A stretch of DNA of 20,519 nucleotides from positions 1 to 20,519 of IMG/VR virus record IMGVR_UViG_3300007734_000442; one strand, written 5' to 3'. Under the pieces are notes generated by a model. The model did no database searches, was not told where the DNA came from, and was given only the letters and a program-made list of their open reading frames with translations. Positions 5,196-12,772 of this stretch are shown here, piece by piece. This DNA comes from a virus. A program made the position numbers and the translations under genes. Position 1 is the stretch's first letter, and each line of letters begins with the position of its first letter.

Positions 5196-5536
5196 TGAAT
5201 ACTCATTATCATTCTAAAACATCTGTAAAGAAGTGGGGAGGTGTTGAAGCTGACTACCAACCTATCCATGATTGGTTTGATGCAACCAAAGAATGTTTTG
5301 CAGATGCAAGACACAGGGCTATTCGTCATCACTCACAAGGCATATTTGAATGTGAAAGACAATTCGGGTTATTCATTGTGAATAGTGATGGCAGAGAAGT
5401 TCCTACAAGACTTATCGGTGAACAACATGTGAAAGAAGATTGTGGTGGGTGGATACCTAGCCTACAAGATTGGTTAGAAAACATGAAGTTCGTTAGTTGG
5501 ATGAACAGAGGTTATGACTTAAAGGAAGGGGAATAA
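5195..5536 (+). CDS. DUF6915-like protein (113 aa)
   Basis: It starts in a TAATG overlap after GAGGAGGAAG. The product is rich in His and Trp and matches my memory of the DUF6915 family in order: KKWGGVEADYQPIHDWFDATK (residues about 12-32), DARHRAIRHHSQGIFECE (about 37-54), RLIGEQHVKEDCGGWIPSLQDWL (about 72-94). The clustered His/Asp/Glu suggest a metal-dependent site, but the family's activity is not known to me. It is 1 base from the next gene in the same operon. Confidence 0.75.
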   Translation: MNTHYHSKTSVKKWGGVEADYQPIHDWFDATKECFADARHRAIRHHSQGIFECERQFGLFIVNSDGREVPTRLIGEQHVKEDCGGWIPSLQDWLENMKFVSWMNRGYDLKEGE

Positions 5537-5537
5537 C

Positions 5538-6380
5538 ATGGGTTTTCATATCAATGTTTATAACATGCCTCGCATAGACAATTATGCTGAAGCAAAGAAA
5601 GAGTTTGATAGTAGAACAGTAATTCGTGGTGGCAACCAATCAGTTCGTAGAATTGGTGATAGGTATGAAAAAGAAAAGTGGCTACGCAAAGATATGCTAG
5701 ATGGTATAGAAGTTTATACGGCAGGATATTATGACACCGACTTGGTGAGATTTTATCCAACACACAAAGAGATAACGCTAGGTAATTATCCGTCAACAAG
5801 CACACAGTATTTTGTAAATTGGATTGGTAATGTGCATATAAGTGAGTTTGAACATAAGCGTTATGTGCCTGCACCCTTTACGAGAAGTCCAATGGTTAAG
5901 AATCATCAGATTGAATGTTATGTTAATGGTGGTCATTGTATGAACGCTACTGATTGGTATAAGTTTGACTATACAAACACGCCATTAAACATAGAACAAT
6001 TTGAAACACCTGTAAAGTATAGGTTTGATGCAAGTCAGATGCGTGAGTTACGCTTGCCATACAAAAAGTTATTGAAGTATGCAGACACCATATTGAAAAT
6101 AACTAATGGTGAAGGTTTAGATAAAGACAAAGAATTAGATGAGCAACTAAGTAATTACAGTTTGGGTTATAACGAAAATGTATTACAACTTTGTGCTGAC
6201 GAAGATAAAACAAATCTAGCGTATTACTATATGTTAAGACAATGTCAGCATAGTGTATGGCAAGGATATAACGGAAGTAGTAGTAACTATAAATATAAAT
6301 GCAACATAGGTATATTCAAAAGATATTTAGATAAGATGATTAAGTTAGAGAACCCACAAGTTTTAGTAGAAGTAAATTAA
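5538..6380 (+). CDS. Conserved phage protein of unknown function (280 aa)
   Basis: ATG 5538 follows AAGGAAGGGG. Residues about 20-95 (GGNQSVRRIGD..., then YTAGYYDTDLVRFYPTHKEITLGNYPSTSTQYFVNW) resemble the N-terminal part of a widespread uncharacterised phage protein type. Its hallmark is a 'T-D-[ILV]-V-x-[FY]...-ITL-x-x-x-x-x-ST' beta-rich stretch. The C-terminal half is helical with an acidic segment. No signal peptide or membrane helix. A 30-bp palindromic element follows the stop after 3 bases, which may separate it from the MoxR gene. Confidence 0.7.
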   Translation: MGFHINVYNMPRIDNYAEAKKEFDSRTVIRGGNQSVRRIGDRYEKEKWLRKDMLDGIEVYTAGYYDTDLVRFYPTHKEITLGNYPSTSTQYFVNWIGNVHISEFEHKRYVPAPFTRSPMVKNHQIECYVNGGHCMNATDWYKFDYTNTPLNIEQFETPVKYRFDASQMRELRLPYKKLLKYADTILKITNGEGLDKDKELDEQLSNYSLGYNENVLQLCADEDKTNLAYYYMLRQCQHSVWQGYNGSSSNYKYKCNIGIFKRYLDKMIKLENPQVLVEVN

Positions 6381-6383
6381 CCC

Positions 6384-6413
6384 GAACAAAGTTAACATTC
6401 GTTAATAATGTTC
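6384..6413. repeat. 30-bp palindromic element, copy 3
   Basis: Arms 6384-6396 and 6401-6413 with a 4-base centre. Its left arm is identical to that of copy 1. It starts 3 bases after a stop codon and ends 10 bases before the GGAGAGAG site of the MoxR gene, joined by ATAACATAAA. Almost the same linker follows copy 4. Possible RNA-processing hairpin or protein-binding site. Confidence 0.8.
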
Positions 6414-6435
6414 ATAACATAAAGGAGAGAGCAAC

Positions 6436-7482
6436 ATGCAACAAGAAATCAGTTTGAAACAAGCCGAAGAGTTAATTGCGTCAGTCGGCAAACAAGTAAC
6501 AGTTCACCTCAAAGGTCAACCTGGCATCGGCAAGTCATCAATACTTAAAACATTGGCGACAAGATTTCCCGACCACACACCTGTGTATATTGATTGTGCA
6601 GACTTAGACTTGGGCGACCTAGCTATGCCTGCCATGAACCATGAGAGCAAGACAACAACATTCTATCCGAATGAACGCTTTGCTATTCATGATAACAAAC
6701 CTGTCATCATCATGCTTGACGAGATTACTAAAGCATCAGAACCTGTCAAGAACATGCTACTACCTGTCATGCTAGAACGCAGACTTGGTGCAGTTAAGTT
6801 TCACCCCGACTCTATCGTGTATTCCACAGGTAATCTAACAACAGATGGTGTAGGCGATACTATGAAAGCACATGCCAAGAACAGACTGACAGCAGTTACG
6901 GTTCGCAATCCTAACGATGATGAATGGATTAATTGGGCTATTGATAATCAAGTAGCACCCGAAGTTGTAGCTTGGGTAAAACAATTTCCCCATGCACTAG
7001 CCTGTTATACAGATGAAGCACAGAAAGAGAACATGTATATATACAATCCTCGTAAACAACAAGAGGCGTTTGTATCACCTCGTTCACTAGAGAAAGCATC
7101 GTTCATTGTTAAACAGCGTCACACACTTGGTGAAGATACCACAATGGTAGCACTCACAGGCACTATCGGTGAGTCTGCGGCAAGAGATATGTCTGCATAC
7201 TTCAGTCTTGCAGATGGACTACCAACGAAAGAAAGTATCTATCAAGAACCCGAGAAAGCACAAATACCAAGCGACCCTGCGGCTCGTGTAATTCTAGTCA
7301 TGCGAGAACTTATGTCTATCACAGATAAACATATGGATGCGTGGTTGACTTACTTACAACGACTACCTATGGAAATACAAGCCCTGTTCGCAGTCAACAT
7401 CATGGCATCATCACGCAAACAAGTTGCGGCTCAGAACAAATCGTTTGTTGATTGGGCAGTTAAGAATAACCAATACTTCTAG
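6436..7482 (+). CDS. MoxR-type AAA+ ATPase
   Basis: A single AAA+ domain ATPase that should use ATP hydrolysis to remodel a partner, typically a VWA protein encoded next to it. Visible motifs are Walker A GQPGIGKS (residues 27-34), Walker B VIIMLDEI (90-97, with Asp95-Glu96), arginine-finger candidates in MLERRLGA (Arg115/Arg116), and sensor-1 Asn133 in YSTGNLTTDG. Length (348) suits the family. ATG 6436 follows GGAGAGAG. The metallopeptidase/VWA gene begins 8 bases later, the classical MoxR-VWA pairing. Its actual target in the phage cycle is unknown. Confidence 0.9.
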   Translation: MQQEISLKQAEELIASVGKQVTVHLKGQPGIGKSSILKTLATRFPDHTPVYIDCADLDLGDLAMPAMNHESKTTTFYPNERFAIHDNKPVIIMLDEITKASEPVKNMLLPVMLERRLGAVKFHPDSIVYSTGNLTTDGVGDTMKAHAKNRLTAVTVRNPNDDEWINWAIDNQVAPEVVAWVKQFPHALACYTDEAQKENMYIYNPRKQQEAFVSPRSLEKASFIVKQRHTLGEDTTMVALTGTIGESAARDMSAYFSLADGLPTKESIYQEPEKAQIPSDPAARVILVMRELMSITDKHMDAWLTYLQRLPMEIQALFAVNIMASSRKQVAAQNKSFVDWAVKNNQYF

Positions 7483-7490
7483 GAGGATAT

Positions 7491-8651
7491 ATGGCACTAA
7501 CAAGTGAACAAAGAGTCACGAAGTCCCACATAGCGATAATGCGTAGCAAACAATTCTGTATGTTTGCAGGTGTGTTGTCGGTGGGCAAGGTTAAGTTTAC
7601 AGACGAACTACCCACTGCGGCAACCAATGGTCGTGATGTCATGTATAACCCGAAGTTCATTGATACATTGAATGACAAAGAACTAAACTTTGTCGTGTTA
7701 CATGAAGCACTACACAAAGCATACCAACACATGCACTTGTGGAAAAAGCTATGGAAACAAAACCCCATGCTAGCAAACATGGCGGCTGACTATGTAGTTA
7801 ACTATTCTATCTATGAAGCTGATGATAGGAATGAGATAACCATGATGCCATCGTCTGCTTTGTTTGATAAGAAGTATGCAGGCATGACCACCAAACAAGT
7901 CTTTGACTTACTCAAGAAAGATGCCGAAAGTAATGGTGGGGGTGGTGGTAAAGATGGGCATGACACACATGATTGGGAAGGTTCTGAAAGTATGTCTGAT
8001 GAAGAAGTTAAAGAGACAGCTAAGCAGATAGACCAAGCGTTGCGTCAAGGTGAAATTATTCGTGGCAAGATGCAAGGTAATAAGAACAGAAGTATTAACG
8101 AGATACTTGAACCTAAAGTAAATTGGCGTGAACAGTTGCGTGAGTTTGTAAACAGCACATGCAAAAACAAAGATAGGACATCATGGAAACGACCACACAA
8201 GCGTTTCATTGGACATGATATATACATGCCTAGCATGATAGGTGAAGCCATAGGTCAAGTAGTTATTGGTATTGACACATCGGGTTCTATTGGTGACAAG
8301 GAACTTAATGAGTTCTTAACAGAAGTTGTAGCTATATGTGATGATGTATCCCCATCAAGTATAGAGTTGTTGTATTGGGATACGGTTGTTGCAGGACATG
8401 AGACATATCATCAAGGTGATTACAAATCATTGGTGCAGTCAACTAAACCTGCAGGTGGGGGTGGCACTCATGTTGGGTGTGTTAATCAGTATATCAAAGA
8501 TAAACGCATACAACCCGAGGCTATCATTATTCTAACAGACGGTTATGTGGAAGATGACTTTGGTGGTAATTGGGAATACCCAACACTATGGGCGATTACT
8601 AGCAAACATATCACATCACCACATGGTAAAACAATTCACATTGAAGACTAA
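7491..8651 (+). CDS. Metallopeptidase-like/VWA domain protein (DUF2201 type)
   Basis: A two-domain partner of the MoxR ATPase. The N-terminal region has VVLHEALHKAYQH with His71-Glu72 and His75, an HExxH zinc-peptidase motif, within a DUF2201 N-terminal type region. A Gly-rich linker (about 146-151) follows. The C-terminal VWA-like domain has IGIDTSGSIG with Asp262 starting the MIDAS motif, a Gly-rich THVG segment, and IIILTDGY near the end. Both the peptidase and MIDAS residues look intact. ATG 7491 follows AGGAGG. Substrate unknown. The pair resembles MoxR-VWA modules of bacteria and plasmids thought to remodel or activate protein complexes. Confidence 0.88.
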   Translation: MALTSEQRVTKSHIAIMRSKQFCMFAGVLSVGKVKFTDELPTAATNGRDVMYNPKFIDTLNDKELNFVVLHEALHKAYQHMHLWKKLWKQNPMLANMAADYVVNYSIYEADDRNEITMMPSSALFDKKYAGMTTKQVFDLLKKDAESNGGGGGKDGHDTHDWEGSESMSDEEVKETAKQIDQALRQGEIIRGKMQGNKNRSINEILEPKVNWREQLREFVNSTCKNKDRTSWKRPHKRFIGHDIYMPSMIGEAIGQVVIGIDTSGSIGDKELNEFLTEVVAICDDVSPSSIELLYWDTVVAGHETYHQGDYKSLVQSTKPAGGGGTHVGCVNQYIKDKRIQPEAIIILTDGYVEDDFGGNWEYPTLWAITSKHITSPHGKTIHIED

Positions 8652-8653
8652 CC

Positions 8654-8683
8654 GAACATTCTTAACACTTGTTAAAAATGTTC
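8654..8683. repeat. 30-bp palindromic element, copy 4
   Basis: The most perfect copy: GAACATT-C-TTAAC pairs with GTTAA-A-AATGTTC around a 4-base loop, with one mismatch in 13. It lies 2 bases after a stop codon and 9 bases before GGAGAGAG of the next gene, with the linker ATAACTAAA. There is no T-run after the stem on the + strand. Confidence 0.8.
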
Positions 8684-8702
8684 ATAACTAAAGGAGAGAG
8701 AA

Positions 8703-9233
8703 ATGTCTTTGAATATTTCAAATGAACTAACGCAGTATGCAGAAACTATCGTAATGAATATTGACTTCAATAAATTTACAGATAGGCAAATTAAAAATGT
8801 AGTTAAGCAGTTAAGAACAGGGTGTATATCTAGGGGTAACTCTATGACTGCACACTTGGCTAGGTGGATTAGAAAAGGGCATGACTTTCCACATTTTGTT
8901 TATGATAACTATGAATTTAAATGGAGAAATCTTCCCAACGGTCATCCTTTCTTTCAAGCATTAAAAGAAACAGCATCTATGGCTAAACTATCGGAAGAAA
9001 AAAGTAGTTGGTGGATAGAGTCTCTAGATGAAGCTATCAAAAACGCAGAAGAACAACACACAAATGGCTCTATATCATCATATAGATTAGGGGAATTTAA
9101 AAAGGTACTCAAAAAAGCTATGAAAGTAGACCAAGAGTTGCCTAAAGAAGTAGAAGACTTTTTAACAGGATTACAAAATAAAACGCTAGGTGTATTGCCT
9201 GTAAAAGTTTATGACATTATGGGATATAACTAA
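8703..9233 (+). CDS. Tandem duplicated unknown protein, copy 1 (176 aa)
   Basis: ATG 8703 follows GGAGAGAG (8693-8700). It aligns with the next gene over its first ~100 residues: a helix with MNIDFNKFTDRQIKNVVKQL, then a Gly-rich turn, then DFPHFVYDN, WRNLPNGHPFFQAL and MAKLSEE. The C-terminal half is helical and diverged. No known domain is recognised. It follows the MoxR/VWA pair directly, so it may be a component or target of that system. Confidence 0.7.
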   Translation: MSLNISNELTQYAETIVMNIDFNKFTDRQIKNVVKQLRTGCISRGNSMTAHLARWIRKGHDFPHFVYDNYEFKWRNLPNGHPFFQALKETASMAKLSEEKSSWWIESLDEAIKNAEEQHTNGSISSYRLGEFKKVLKKAMKVDQELPKEVEDFLTGLQNKTLGVLPVKVYDIMGYN

Positions 9234-9243
9234 GGAGAATAAT

Positions 9244-9846
9244 ATGCAAGAAATTCAAATACATTATAACTTATTAAGAATTGCAAAAGACATAGAAGTA
9301 AATATTGATATAGGAAACCTTACTAAAAATCAATTAAAACGAGTAGTAAAACAAGTGGAGAATGGTTATGCCACAAGTGGTGATGCTACTACTTCATACA
9401 TATCTAGAAGTATATTGCGTGAATATGATATACCACATTTTATTGTAGGTAATGAAAGTAATAGTTATCTTGCATGGAAAGGTATACCTACTGACCACCC
9501 CATCTTTAATGAAATAGAAGGGGCATTAGCTATTACAAAACTATCTCCTCCCGAAGGCGGTGGTCACTACCGAGATACATGGGACTTAAATATACGACGA
9601 CTAGAAAGAGTTATATTAGAGCGACCCACCATAGGTAATGCTGATTTGCAATATATTGATTATATAGTAAGAAATAAAATTCACGCTGTGGGCAGAATTA
9701 AGCTAGCTAAAGACCACAAAGTTAACGGATTGCTAGAGAAACTACCCGATATGACTGAGTTCCCTATCGTATTAGGTCGGGAAGAATATTCATATGCGTT
9801 GCCATATGAACAAACAGACCGTGATGAGGATGAATATTATGCCTAA
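9244..9846 (+). CDS. Tandem duplicated unknown protein, copy 2 (200 aa)
   Basis: Start ATG 9244 is chosen for its AAGGAGA site; an in-frame start at 9211 would overlap the previous gene. It is paralogous to the preceding gene: VNIDIGNLTKNQLKRVVKQV, DIPHFIVGN, WKGIPTDHPIFNEI and AITKLSP line up in order. The C-terminus is acidic (DRDEDEYYA). Together the pair marks a local gene duplication next to the MoxR/VWA genes. Function not recognised. Confidence 0.7.
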   Translation: MQEIQIHYNLLRIAKDIEVNIDIGNLTKNQLKRVVKQVENGYATSGDATTSYISRSILREYDIPHFIVGNESNSYLAWKGIPTDHPIFNEIEGALAITKLSPPEGGGHYRDTWDLNIRRLERVILERPTIGNADLQYIDYIVRNKIHAVGRIKLAKDHKVNGLLEKLPDMTEFPIVLGREEYSYALPYEQTDRDEDEYYA

Positions 9847-10099
9847 ACCTAAAAGCGTAAACTTGTTAACTTGCAAATGGGGAACAGTTATATCTGTGAG
9901 AGACCACAACGATGAAGAGTATCGTATGGACTATTGGGCTTTGCATCATGTATTGATGCAGTTAGTAGATACAGATTGGTTCAAAGATAAAAAACCAAAA
10001 TGGAAATACAAAAGATTAGATTTTGAAGAAACATACAAACATCTATTGTATCACCCTGCATTACATAAAATTATTAACATAGAGGAGGAAATAAAATGA
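9839..10099 (+). CDS. Small phage protein, unknown (86 aa)
   Basis: ATG 9839 is placed 8 bases after GAGGA. In-frame ATGs at 9830 and 9794 are alternatives with poorer spacing. The start lies within the last codons of the previous gene. The product is basic and aromatic (DYWALHHVLMQLVDTDWF, KPKWKYKRLDFEETYKHLLYH). Its stop overlaps the next start as ATGA. No recognised domain. Confidence 0.6.
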   Translation: MPKPKSVNLLTCKWGTVISVRDHNDEEYRMDYWALHHVLMQLVDTDWFKDKKPKWKYKRLDFEETYKHLLYHPALHKIINIEEEIK

Positions 10100-10938
10100 G
10101 TATCAGTATAGCAAGCAGTGCAGTTTTAATTGACTTAAACATATCAGTATGGACAGCTAGGAAACTAGATAAGAATGTGTCTAAAGAAATTGATATTAAC
10201 AAAAACACAACCATCAAGGCAGGTAATTATAACAAACATATCCTTGCAGGTTCAGACCAACTAGATGCTATCACAAAGTTAGCAAATGAAATTCGTGATT
10301 GGCATGGTAGGCAAACTCTGCCTTGGTCAGATACAGGCACACGATTGTTACCTATGACTAACTTCTTTGATTACAAACATCAGCTAGGAGTGTATGAGGC
10401 TGAGTTTAAATCTCGTATAAATACATTTATACAACAATATCCTAACATCATACAAGGTATGGCTTTTAAATTAGGTAAGTTGTTTGACAGAGCAGAATAC
10501 CCCGATGCAGATAAGATTGCAAATAAGTTTAACTTAAGATATACTATTATGCCTGTGCCTGAAACAAATGACTTCCGTGTTGACATCGCAGATGATATTC
10601 GTGATGAAATGCAAAAAGAATATCAGAAGGCATACGAAGGTAGAGTTGAAGCCGCCATGAGTGATGCATGGTCAAGACTACACACCACACTAGAACATAT
10701 GATAGATAGATTAAGTGGTGAAGATAAAAAGATATTTAGAAATAGTTTGGTAGATAATGCATTAGAGTTGACAAATCTGTTAACAAGGCTTAATGTAACA
10801 AACGACCCTAAATTAGAGAAAGCAAGACAAGCTTTAGAACAATCTCTAGTGGGTGTCACAGCAGATGAGTTACGAGATAGCATAGGTGCAAGACAAGAAA
10901 TACTTGCTCGAGTCAATGAAATTATGGAGACCATATGA
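10096..10938 (+). CDS. DUF3150-type protein (280 aa)
   Basis: It resembles DUF3150 proteins, which in phages and plasmids tend to occur beside MoxR/CobS-like ATPases and VWA/CobT-like proteins, as here. Visible family features are an N-terminal LNISVWTARK, a central TLPWSDTGTRLLPM (residues about 74-87), then FKSRINTFIQQYP and GKLFDRAEYPDADKIANKF, PVPETNDFRVDI, and a long helical C-terminus. ATG 10096 follows AGGAGG in an ATGA overlap. The function of the family is unknown to me. Co-occurrence suggests it works with the ATPase. Confidence 0.75.
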   Translation: MSISIASSAVLIDLNISVWTARKLDKNVSKEIDINKNTTIKAGNYNKHILAGSDQLDAITKLANEIRDWHGRQTLPWSDTGTRLLPMTNFFDYKHQLGVYEAEFKSRINTFIQQYPNIIQGMAFKLGKLFDRAEYPDADKIANKFNLRYTIMPVPETNDFRVDIADDIRDEMQKEYQKAYEGRVEAAMSDAWSRLHTTLEHMIDRLSGEDKKIFRNSLVDNALELTNLLTRLNVTNDPKLEKARQALEQSLVGVTADELRDSIGARQEILARVNEIMETI

Positions 10939-11243
10939 AAATATACCACGTTATAGATGAGAACTCATCTATCGTGCCACAAGAAGATAAAGAAAAGATT
11001 GCTATATTAAAACTAGCAGAGCCTAGTAGGTATATAGAACATGTAGGTGTAAGAGATGGACAATTTTTTATCATTCCCGAAAATAAATCTGATGAAATAT
11101 ATTTAGATTACAAAGCGGCGATGCTAAGAATAGATGAAGCCTTTAAGAAACAAATAGACACAAGGTTACTTGACCAAAAATCTATGGAGTTTCATAACAA
11201 GAAAGCAGAAGTAGTAAGACGTATTATGGAATTGCCAAAATGA
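10935..11243 (+). CDS. Small phage protein, unknown (102 aa)
   Basis: It begins in an ATGA overlap after GGAGACC and ends in another ATGA overlap with the VRR-NUC gene. The product has a beta-rich first half (MKIYHVIDENSSIV, GQFFIIPENKSDEIYLDY) and a charged helical end (MEFHNKKAEVVRRIMEL). No motif recognised. It is probably a helper of the flanking genes, but nothing shows how. Confidence 0.65.
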   Translation: MKIYHVIDENSSIVPQEDKEKIAILKLAEPSRYIEHVGVRDGQFFIIPENKSDEIYLDYKAAMLRIDEAFKKQIDTRLLDQKSMEFHNKKAEVVRRIMELPK

Positions 11244-11539
11244 AAGAAGTTAAGGTAAAAGAAAAATGGGTTAAGCAACAGGTAGTTAAGATGCTTAAAG
11301 CTAGGCATCTGTATTACTTCTTTCCTGTTGCAGGTCCGTATCAGAGTTTAGGTGTGCCTGATATTGTTGCGTGTGTAAGAGGTAGATTTGTAGGTATAGA
11401 ATGTAAGGCAGGCAAGAACCGTCCTACAGAAATACAGTTACGAAACCTTGAAGCTATACGAGACAATGATGGTATTGCATTAGTAGTAAATGAAAATGAT
11501 TTAGAGGCATTAGAACAACGATTGGAGACACTTACATGA
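11240..11539 (+). CDS. VRR-NUC domain nuclease
   Basis: A single-domain VRR-NUC protein of the PD-(D/E)XK nuclease superfamily. The active-site signature is clear: GVPDIVACVRGRFVGIECKAG, with Pro40-Asp41 and Glu54-Cys55-Lys56, then RPTEIQLRNL with Gln66. At 99 residues it is the usual phage stand-alone size. Members may cut branched DNA; the exact substrate here is not shown. The start is in an ATGA overlap with a weak ribosome-binding site, so it is likely coupled to the upstream gene. Confidence 0.88.
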   Translation: MKEVKVKEKWVKQQVVKMLKARHLYYFFPVAGPYQSLGVPDIVACVRGRFVGIECKAGKNRPTEIQLRNLEAIRDNDGIALVVNENDLEALEQRLETLT

Positions 11540-11907
11540 CAATGTTAAAAAAGATATTAAATAAATATAAGGAGACAAGAATGGCAAGACCTAAACATAG
11601 ATTAGATATAGCTACAGATAATTTATATCAAATGATGCAACGAGTAAGTATGGGACAAGCAAACAGAATAAAAGAAGATATGGTTAATCAGCCACCACAC
11701 TACACACATGGTGGTATTGAAACCATAGACTATATGGAAGCTAAGTCAACACCCGAAGAATTTTCGGGACACTTACGTTTAACTGCAATTAAATATTTGT
11801 CAAGGGCTGGGTTAAAAGAATCAACGCTTATGGACTTGAAGAAAGCACAATGGTATGTTAATGAATTAGTAACATTTGTTGAGAAACAGACTGTGAATTC
11901 TAAATAA
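11536..11907 (+). CDS. DUF3310 family protein
   Basis: Residues about 50-118 match the DUF3310 pattern: VNQPPHYTHGGIETIDYMEAK, EEFSGHLRLTAIKYLSRAGLK, DLKKAQWYVNELV. This family is common in phages and sometimes annotated as a nucleotide kinase-like protein, without firm biochemical support that I know of. Two starts are credible: ATG 11536 (GGAGA at 11524-11528 and ATGA overlap, chosen) and ATG 11581 (TAAGGAGA, giving 108 aa). The C-terminus overlaps the next small gene as TAATG. Confidence 0.85.
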   Translation: MTMLKKILNKYKETRMARPKHRLDIATDNLYQMMQRVSMGQANRIKEDMVNQPPHYTHGGIETIDYMEAKSTPEEFSGHLRLTAIKYLSRAGLKESTLMDLKKAQWYVNELVTFVEKQTVNSK

Positions 11908-12056
11908 TGTGGGTATTTCAGCTTGCGTTAATATCAGGAGTTATGGTAGGCTTAGAAATTAGATACCTAGAGGAAGAAATGCCTTATAAAGTTTCTATAG
12001 TTATTGACCTATTTATAATTAGATTGATATTACAAAAGCTTAAACATGTCAGATGA
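11907..12056 (+). CDS. Tiny membrane-associated protein (49 aa)
   Basis: ATG 11907 lies in a TAATG overlap with the DUF3310 gene. The 49-residue product has two hydrophobic stretches, about 2-17 (WVFQLALISGVMVGL) and about 29-42 (VSIVIDLFIIRLIL), separated by an acidic loop, so a small hairpin membrane protein is possible. The ribosome-binding site is poor. The next gene starts inside its last codons. Function unknown. Confidence 0.5.
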   Translation: MWVFQLALISGVMVGLEIRYLEEEMPYKVSIVIDLFIIRLILQKLKHVR

Positions 12057-12243
12057 TGCAGATAAAACGCAAGATAGATTAGAAAAAGAAGATGCTATTC
12101 GCCGAAAGGAAATGGATAGCATTAAATATATTCAAGGGACAGGTCACTGTTTAAATTGTGGCACGAAACTTAATGACTCAAGACGTTGGTGTGATAAAGA
12201 TTGCGCTGACGATTGGGACTACCACGTCAATAGACGCAAATAA
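12046..12243 (+). CDS. Small zinc-ribbon protein (65 aa)
   Basis: A hydrophilic N-terminus rich in Asp, Glu and Lys precedes a putative zinc site: CLNCG (residues 35-38) and WCDKDCADDW (48-53) give a CxxC...CxxxC pattern like short zinc ribbons found in phage proteins. ATG 12046 overlaps the previous gene by 11 bases. No DNA-binding or enzymatic motif beyond the Cys pattern. Possibly protein- or nucleic-acid-binding. Confidence 0.6.
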   Translation: MSDDADKTQDRLEKEDAIRRKEMDSIKYIQGTGHCLNCGTKLNDSRRWCDKDCADDWDYHVNRRK

Positions 12244-12255
12244 AAGGAGAGAGTT

Positions 12256-12450
12256 ATGGCAACAAAGTCAACGAAGCCTACCATTAGGGAGACTTCTGCT
12301 ACGACATTCGATCGTGGCGAACGTAACCTTATCGTAACCATACATCATGGTGTTATCAAAATTAGACCTAAAGGATTAAAGTCAGAAGAAATTATTGACA
12401 TCGCTGCAATCTATGAGCATGCAGTCAAGGCTCGAGTTAGGGGGAAATAA
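12256..12450 (+). CDS. Small phage protein, unknown (64 aa)
   Basis: ATG 12256 follows AAAAGGAGAGAG (GGAGAGAG at 12246-12253), one of the strongest sites here, so it is probably well translated. The product has a basic N-terminus, a beta-like NLIVTIHHGVIKIRPKG and a C-terminal helix ending RVRGK. The stop overlaps the next start as TAATG. Not recognised. Confidence 0.65.
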   Translation: MATKSTKPTIRETSATTFDRGERNLIVTIHHGVIKIRPKGLKSEEIIDIAAIYEHAVKARVRGK

Positions 12451-12569
12451 TGAATTGTTATGAACAAATAATGTTACCTATTGTTCTATGGTTAGGGCTT
12501 ATTAGTATAGGGATTGTTTTATATCAAATAGGAAAAGCTAACGGAATTAAACAAAGGAAGAAAAAATAA
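12450..12569 (+). CDS. Tiny single-pass membrane protein (39 aa)
   Basis: ATG 12450 lies in a TAATG overlap after a GGGGA site, and the stop forms another TAATG with the next gene. Residues about 7-26 (IMLPIVLWLGLISIGIVLYQI) form one membrane helix, followed by a basic tail (KQRKKK). By the positive-inside rule the C-terminus faces the cytoplasm. Function unknown. Confidence 0.55.
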   Translation: MNCYEQIMLPIVLWLGLISIGIVLYQIGKANGIKQRKKK

Positions 12570-12772
12570 TGGCTAAACCATACATCAAAGTAGTTAGTAT
12601 TAAAGATACAAAACAAGGTGATTGCAAGTTAACGCTAGATATGAACCAAGCAGGCAGAGAAGTTATATTGCAGGCAGGCATACAAAAAGCATTAGCAGAT
12701 TACATGGTAGCAAACACAGGCAAGTTATCGTTTTGGGATAAGTTAAAAATTTGTTGGAGCATACTGAAATGA
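12569..12772 (+). CDS. Small phage protein, unknown (67 aa)
   Basis: It starts in a TAATG overlap after AAGGAAG. The product PYIKVVSIKDTKQGDCKLTLDM is beta-rich, then comes an alpha-helical segment (GREVILQAGIQKALADYM) and a basic/aromatic C-terminus. The stop overlaps the next start as ATGA. No motif recognised. Confidence 0.6.
   Translation: MAKPYIKVVSIKDTKQGDCKLTLDMNQAGREVILQAGIQKALADYMVANTGKLSFWDKLKICWSILK

Noticed and set aside
5551-5874. 107-codon open frame on the - strand, and other - strand frames (e.g. 10623-10949, 18791-19177)
   Set aside because: They lie opposite well-supported + strand genes, lack ribosome-binding sites and encode compositionally odd products. They are shadows.
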